From NCBI GenBank assembly GCA_902803195.1, contig CADCOX010000342.1:1-9673 (forward strand): a DNA stretch of 9,673 nucleotides, given 5' to 3'. Below the pieces are notes generated by a model. The model was given only the letters and a program-made list of their open reading frames with translations, was not told the DNA's origin and searched no databases. The translations under genes and the position numbers were made by a program. How positions within the stretch are numbered: the stretch's first letter is position 1; the number at the start of each line of letters is the position of its first letter. This document shows positions 6,022 through 9,673 of this stretch, piece by piece. The stretch comes from an uncultured Bacteroidales bacterium (GTDB lineage Bacteria; Bacteroidota; Bacteroidia; Bacteroidales; Bacteroidaceae).

Positions 6022-8637
6022 ATGAAAAAGTCCCTTTTCCTCACACTCTTGGGCATGCTTTTCCTGTCGTGCAATAACCTCGAAACCGAGCGTCAGACCT
6101 ATCTCGAATTCCTTTACGACAACATGTCGCTCCCCGATCGCATCGACTACGACTCAGCCTTCTACGTTCGCCAGGTGCAGGCGGCTCTGCAGGCACGTTC
6201 CGAGATGGCTTGGGGACGCAGCGTGCCTGAGCGCGAATTCCGCCATTTCGTGCTCCCTCCTCGAGTCAATAACGAGGACCTCGACGACTTCCGCACTATC
6301 TATTACACCGAACTGGCATCGCGTGTCAAGGGGCTCACGATGACTGAGGCCATCCTCGAAGTGAACCACTGGTGTCACGAGCATGTCACCTATCGTCCTA
6401 CGAGTGCCCGCACCCTAGGTCCCGCCTCCACCATCCGCACGGCTTACGGACGCTGTGGCGAGGAATCGGTACTCCTCGTGGCCGCCCTCCGCACAGTAGG
6501 CATCCCTGCCCGACAAGTCTACACCCCACGCTGGGCACATACCGACGACAACCACGCATGGGTCGAAGCCTGGGCTGATGGCCAGTGGCACTTCCTTGGT
6601 GCATGCGAGCCTGAGCCGGTGCTCGACCTGGGATGGTTCAACGAGAGTGCCTCACGAGGTATGCTCATGCACACCAAGGTCTTTGGCAACTACGATGGAC
6701 CCGAAGAGATTGTCAGTCAAGAACATAACCTCACCGAAATCAACGTCACCGACAACTATGCACCTACGCGTCGACTCATCGTCACGGTCATTGGCTCCCT
6801 CGAAAAACCAGTTCCCGATGCCAAGGTTGAGTTCAAGCTCTACAACTATGCCGAGTTCTACACCGTAGCCTCCAAGCAGACCGACGCCGACGGTCGTGCC
6901 TTCCTCACCGCAGGATTAGGCGACATGCTGGTCTGGGCTTCAACGTCCGATGGACTCGCCTGCCAACAAGTCAGCTTCGCACGCGACAGCATCGTCACCC
7001 TCCGCCTCATACCGACCTCCGCGTCCTCCGTTGCCCAGCTCCCCTCTTCCGCTGCCATGCCCGCCTCCTCCGCTGCCATGCCCGCCTCCTCCACTGCCAT
7101 GCCAGTCGAGTCTTCCCCTACCTCGGCCACCGTTCCTGCAGCATTAGCTGCAGGTCTCTCCCTCGACATCACCCCACCTGCGGCCAACGCCTCGCTCCCT
7201 GCTGTTAGCCCTGAAGCGCGCGAGGAGAACAACCGCCGCCTTGCTCTCGAGGACAGCATCCGCCATTCCTACGAGCAGACCATGACCGACCAGCGTTGCA
7301 GGGGTAACCAAGAGGTGCTCGACGGCATACGCAAATATGGAGAGCAGATACACGCCGAGGCGATTGTGGAGCGTCTGGTCGCGATTCTCCCCGACAAGGA
7401 TCTCCAGGATGTTTCTCTCAACGTCCTCATCGACAATGTAGCTCCGTCCAAACAACCGGCCTCCCAATACCCCCTGCCCGACGACCCAGACCTCGCGGCC
7501 TATGTTCTCTCGCCACGCATTGAACGCGAGATGCTTACGGCCTTCAAGGAACCCCTTCGCGAGGCCTTCCATGCGTTCTCCATCGACCAACTCATCCAAT
7601 GGACAAACGATAGTATCACCATCGTAGAAGGACAGAATCCGCAGCATCTGCGCATGCGCCCGCTCGGTGTCTACCGTTCTCGCACAGCCGATCAACTCGG
7701 ACGCGATATCTTCTTCGTCGCTGCTTGCCGTGCACTGGGCATCCCCGCTCGTATCAACGAAATCAACGCCAAGGTGCAATACTACCTTGACGGCTGGCGC
7801 GATGTAGCCTTCTCCTCAGCCTCCGTACCTTCCGATTCCCAGACGGCTAAGGCCGAGGGCACCGCTCCTACGGGTAAGCTCCGCCTCACCTACCAGCCCA
7901 CGACCTACCTCCCCGATGCCAAGTACTACACCCACTTCACCCTCTCACGCCTCCATGACAACAACCAGCTCCAGCTGATGACCTATCCCGAGGAAGCGAC
8001 CTTCGCCAACACCTTTGCCTCTGGTGTCAGCCTCGATGCCGGCACCTATGTGCTCGTCACAGGCACACGTATGGCCGATGGCGGCGTCCTTGCCTCCATA
8101 CAGGCCTTCGAGGTCAAAGCCGGCGCTACGACCACCATACCCCTCACACTTCGCCATCGCGACGACGCGGTCTCCGTCATCGGCTCACTCAATGCCGAGG
8201 ACCTCTACCATCCCCTCACCATCTCACCCTTCGCCGTTACAGCACCCACATCGCTTCTCGCCACCTGCGGACGCGGTTACTATGCTCTCGGTATCATAGC
8301 CCCCAACCAAGAGCCCACGAACCACACGCTACGCGACATCAGTCTCGTACGCAACGACCTCGATAGTTGGGGTCGCAAGATGGTGCTGCTCTTCGAGAGC
8401 GAGGACGATGCCCGTCGCTTCAACTTCAAGGAATTCAGCAACTTGCCCTCGAACGTAGCTTGGGGCATCGATGCCGATGGCAGCATCATGCGTGAGGCTA
8501 TCGAGCAGTTGCATCTCACCTCCTCTTCCCTGCCCATCTTCCTGATCTGCGACTCCTTCAACCGTGTCGTCTTCGTTCAGCAAGGTTATACCATCGGCCT
8601 AGGCGAACAACTTCTCAAAGTCATCCATCAGCTCTGA
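6022..8637 (+). CDS. Lipoprotein with tandem transglutaminase-like domains and a thioredoxin-like C-terminus
   Basis: An 871-residue protein exported as a lipoprotein: MKK, a hydrophobic run and the lipobox LFLSC with Cys17. I chose ATG 6022 over an upstream in-frame ATG (5926) because only this start puts a signal peptide at the N-terminus and a promoter box before it. Residues 75-205 form a transglutaminase-like (papain-fold) domain with Cys145 in YGRCGEES, the GIPAR strand (160-164) and His178 in NHAWVEAW. Residues 245-330 look like a beta-sandwich of the carboxypeptidase-regulatory type. A Ser/Ala/Pro/Met linker (333-373) follows. Residues 455-600 repeat the first domain (LPDK, YVLSPRI, RPLG, GIPAR) but lack the Cys and His. 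Residues 620-720 are strand-rich, and 745-871 resemble a thioredoxin fold (LLFES, cis-Pro838 in SSLPIFLICD) without CXXC. Bacterial members include proteases, transferases and inactive forms, so the reaction is unknown. Confidence 0.85.
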   Translation: MKKSLFLTLLGMLFLSCNNLETERQTYLEFLYDNMSLPDRIDYDSAFYVRQVQAALQARSEMAWGRSVPEREFRHFVLPPRVNNEDLDDFRTIYYTELASRVKGLTMTEAILEVNHWCHEHVTYRPTSARTLGPASTIRTAYGRCGEESVLLVAALRTVGIPARQVYTPRWAHTDDNHAWVEAWADGQWHFLGACEPEPVLDLGWFNESASRGMLMHTKVFGNYDGPEEIVSQEHNLTEINVTDNYAPTRRLIVTVIGSLEKPVPDAKVEFKLYNYAEFYTVASKQTDADGRAFLTAGLGDMLVWASTSDGLACQQVSFARDSIVTLRLIPTSASSVAQLPSSAAMPASSAAMPASSTAMPVESSPTSATVPAALAAGLSLDITPPAANASLPAVSPEAREENNRRLALEDSIRHSYEQTMTDQRCRGNQEVLDGIRKYGEQIHAEAIVERLVAILPDKDLQDVSLNVLIDNVAPSKQPASQYPLPDDPDLAAYVLSPRIEREMLTAFKEPLREAFHAFSIDQLIQWTNDSITIVEGQNPQHLRMRPLGVYRSRTADQLGRDIFFVAACRALGIPARINEINAKVQYYLDGWRDVAFSSASVPSDSQTAKAEGTAPTGKLRLTYQPTTYLPDAKYYTHFTLSRLHDNNQLQLMTYPEEATFANTFASGVSLDAGTYVLVTGTRMADGGVLASIQAFEVKAGATTTIPLTLRHRDDAVSVIGSLNAEDLYHPLTISPFAVTAPTSLLATCGRGYYALGIIAPNQEPTNHTLRDISLVRNDLDSWGRKMVLLFESEDDARRFNFKEFSNLPSNVAWGIDADGSIMREAIEQLHLTSSSLPIFLICDSFNRVVFVQQGYTIGLGEQLLKVIHQL
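7045..7107 (+). repeat. Three tandem 21-bp repeats coding a Ser/Ala/Met/Pro linker
   Basis: Three in-frame 21-bp units (7045-7065, 7066-7086, 7087-7107) each carry the core CTGCCATGCC and encode SSAAMPA, SSAAMPA and SSTAMPV. Units 1 and 2 differ by one base; unit 3 has a few changes at its ends. The array lies in the low-complexity linker between the two halves of the transglutaminase lipoprotein. Its length of a multiple of three lets copy number change without a frameshift. Confidence 0.9.
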
Positions 8638-8665
8638 ACGTTAACCAGTCCACAATCATTTACGT

Positions 8666-8702
8666 TTCAAAATTCTGCGTCTTAATTCAAAATTGCTTTT
8701 GA
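8666..8702. repeat. Direct repeat and small hairpin after the transglutaminase gene
   Basis: TTCAAAATT occurs at 8666-8674 and again at 8686-8694, exactly 20 bp apart. The second copy also starts a hairpin, TCAAAA-TTGC-TTTTGA (8687-8702). There is no GC-rich stem or T-tract, so it is not a clear terminator. It may be a protein site upstream of the next promoter or simply AT-rich chance. Confidence 0.3.
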
Positions 8703-8736
8703 GCAGTTCATTAGTACAATAAAAACTCTAAATTTC

Positions 8737-8767
8737 TTTGCGCATAAAGGAAAAAAACATAACTTTG
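8737..8767 (+). promoter_or_regulatory. Complete Bacteroidetes promoter for the downstream secreted protein
   Basis: TTTG (8737-8740) and TAACTTTG (8760-8767) are separated by exactly 19 nt, matching the −33/−7 pattern of the Bacteroidetes housekeeping sigma factor in both elements. It leaves an untranslated leader of roughly 70 nt before the ATG at 8843. A second exact −7 match, TATTTTTG (8790-8797), lies further down, with TTTG of the first box 22 nt ahead of it. Confidence 0.75.
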
Positions 8768-8842
8768 CCGCAGATATAGAACTCTTACATATTTTTGCGC
8801 CAATCCTTCTTTCCGAATTTATAACACAAACCATACATCCCA

Positions 8843-9673
8843 ATGAAGAGAAGATTTCTCCCACATCTGTTGTGCTGTATCACTTTGTTAGTGTGCAGCC
8901 AGACGCTCTATTCGTCTCCGCAAATGAACGATGACAATGGCGAGAATATTGTTGTCCGTTTCATCGATTCACACGGAGCGCCCATCCGTAGAGCGAGTCA
9001 GACATTGCCTGAGGTGATTCGCCTCAACGGCACGGGTTCCGAAGCAACAGTCACGGTAGTAGCCACAGGACTGAGCGAGGACATCAGCTTGCGTGTCGGC
9101 TCTGGCTTTGAAGTAACGCCCACGACGATAGCCGCTGGTACAGAATCAACAGCTGTGGTCGTACGCTGCACGTCAACACTCCGCCATGCCGAGAGTCAAC
9201 TCATCTTGCGTTCAGGCGACATCCGCACCTACGTAAACATCATTGCAGAAGGGACGCCCCTCCCCGTGAAGGACATCTCCTCTCAAGGCACGGCGTTCGA
9301 CGGTTCGCCCGTCGAATCCCAGACCTTCGATGCCAGCGACCTCACCGACAAGGGCTATACCATCGAGATCAAGGCACGTACCGACGACCCCAGCAAGAGC
9401 GTCTGGCCCTATGCAGTCACTTCAGGTGGCCTCGGATTCAAGGGCTATGTGCGTTCTTCGTCCATGGGACTCATGAACTCCAAGAACGTCTTCGTCAGCG
9501 AGAAAGGCATCAGCAATCCGGCCAATGGAGGGACCTTCTACAACACCGACGGACTGTTCCACACCTATCGCTACGCCGTCACGCCCGACCGCCGCGTGTT
9601 CGTCTACCGCGATGGCATGCCCGTCGACACCTTCCGCGTGGCCGACCTCGCCCTGCAGCCTGAGTGGAGCGAG
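8843..9673 (+). CDS. Secreted protein with Ig-like and probable ConA/laminin G-like domains (partial, 3' end missing)
   Basis: The frame is open from ATG 8843 to the window end, 277 codons without a stop. Residues 1-25 form a signal peptide (MKRR, then a hydrophobic core); the LLVC stretch is not a good lipobox, so signal peptidase I cleavage near TLYSS is likelier. Residues 55-137 are strand-rich and look like an Ig/fibronectin-type sandwich (ATVTVVATGLSEDISLRV, FEVTPTTIAAG, AVVVRC, SQLILRSG). Residues 160-277 resemble a concanavalin A-like or laminin G-like domain: YTIEIKART, then GLFHTYRYAVTPDRRVFVYRDGMPVDTFR, which is the 'display to observer, ligand DG' hairpin common to these folds. It is probably surface-exposed or secreted, perhaps glycan- or protein-binding, but no function can be assigned. 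A type IX sorting tail cannot be checked because the C-terminus is outside the window. Confidence 0.75.
   Translation, partial: MKRRFLPHLLCCITLLVCSQTLYSSPQMNDDNGENIVVRFIDSHGAPIRRASQTLPEVIRLNGTGSEATVTVVATGLSEDISLRVGSGFEVTPTTIAAGTESTAVVVRCTSTLRHAESQLILRSGDIRTYVNIIAEGTPLPVKDISSQGTAFDGSPVESQTFDASDLTDKGYTIEIKARTDDPSKSVWPYAVTSGGLGFKGYVRSSSMGLMNSKNVFVSEKGISNPANGGTFYNTDGLFHTYRYAVTPDRRVFVYRDGMPVDTFRVADLALQPEWSE

Noticed and set aside
7045..7107. Possible CRISPR-like array
   Set aside because: Units are contiguous 21-bp in-frame coding repeats with no spacers.
6858..7259. Antisense open frame over the linker with Glu-Glu-Ala-Gly-Met repeats
   Set aside because: The repeats are the reverse complement of the Ser/Ala/Pro linker repeats; no independent gene signal.
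7144..7779. Antisense open frame of about 210 codons within the transglutaminase gene
   Set aside because: Sense-strand protein has clear domains across the whole stretch, so this is a GC-rich shadow frame.

Overview
The window looks like ordinary chromosome of a Bacteroidales bacterium, most likely Prevotella-like or a relative. Three things point there: several promoters of the Bacteroidetes type (TAnnTTTG −7 box, once with TTTG 19 nt upstream), A-rich translation starts without clear Shine-Dalgarno sites, and a recognisable Bacteroidales envelope gene cluster. I cannot name the species from sequence alone.

Layout, left to right. (1) 1-4450, plus strand: an envelope-biogenesis cluster. It holds the last codons of a probable outer-membrane protein, an LptC-type lipoprotein of the LPS export bridge, a DUF21/CBS/CorC membrane protein of the GldE/hemolysin family, and a PpiD/SurA-like periplasmic chaperone-isomerase. 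A strong intrinsic terminator closes the cluster. (2) 4451-5067: a single small NTF2/SnoaL-like gene whose promoter lies in two overlapping inverted repeats. (3) 5064-5924, minus strand: a YjjU-type patatin phospholipase. It is convergent with the NTF2-like gene, their stop codons interlock, and its best promoter box suggests a leaderless transcript. (4) 6022-8637, plus strand, divergent from the patatin gene: a large lipoprotein with an apparently active transglutaminase-like domain, a Ser/Ala/Pro linker built from a 21-bp tandem repeat, a second degenerate transglutaminase-like domain, and a thioredoxin-like C-terminus lacking CXXC. (5) 8638-9673: a well-formed promoter and the first 277 codons of a secreted protein with a probable concanavalin A/laminin G-like domain, cut by the window end.

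The first cluster plausibly works together on outer-membrane assembly: LPS transport (LptC), folding of exported proteins (PpiD) and an integral membrane CBS/CorC protein. The later genes appear to be separate transcription units. No mobile element, CRISPR array, tRNA or rRNA was seen. The most unusual items are the tandem active/degenerate transglutaminase lipoprotein, the leaderless patatin arrangement and the palindromic region at the NTF2-like gene promoter. I found no convincing new multi-gene system.
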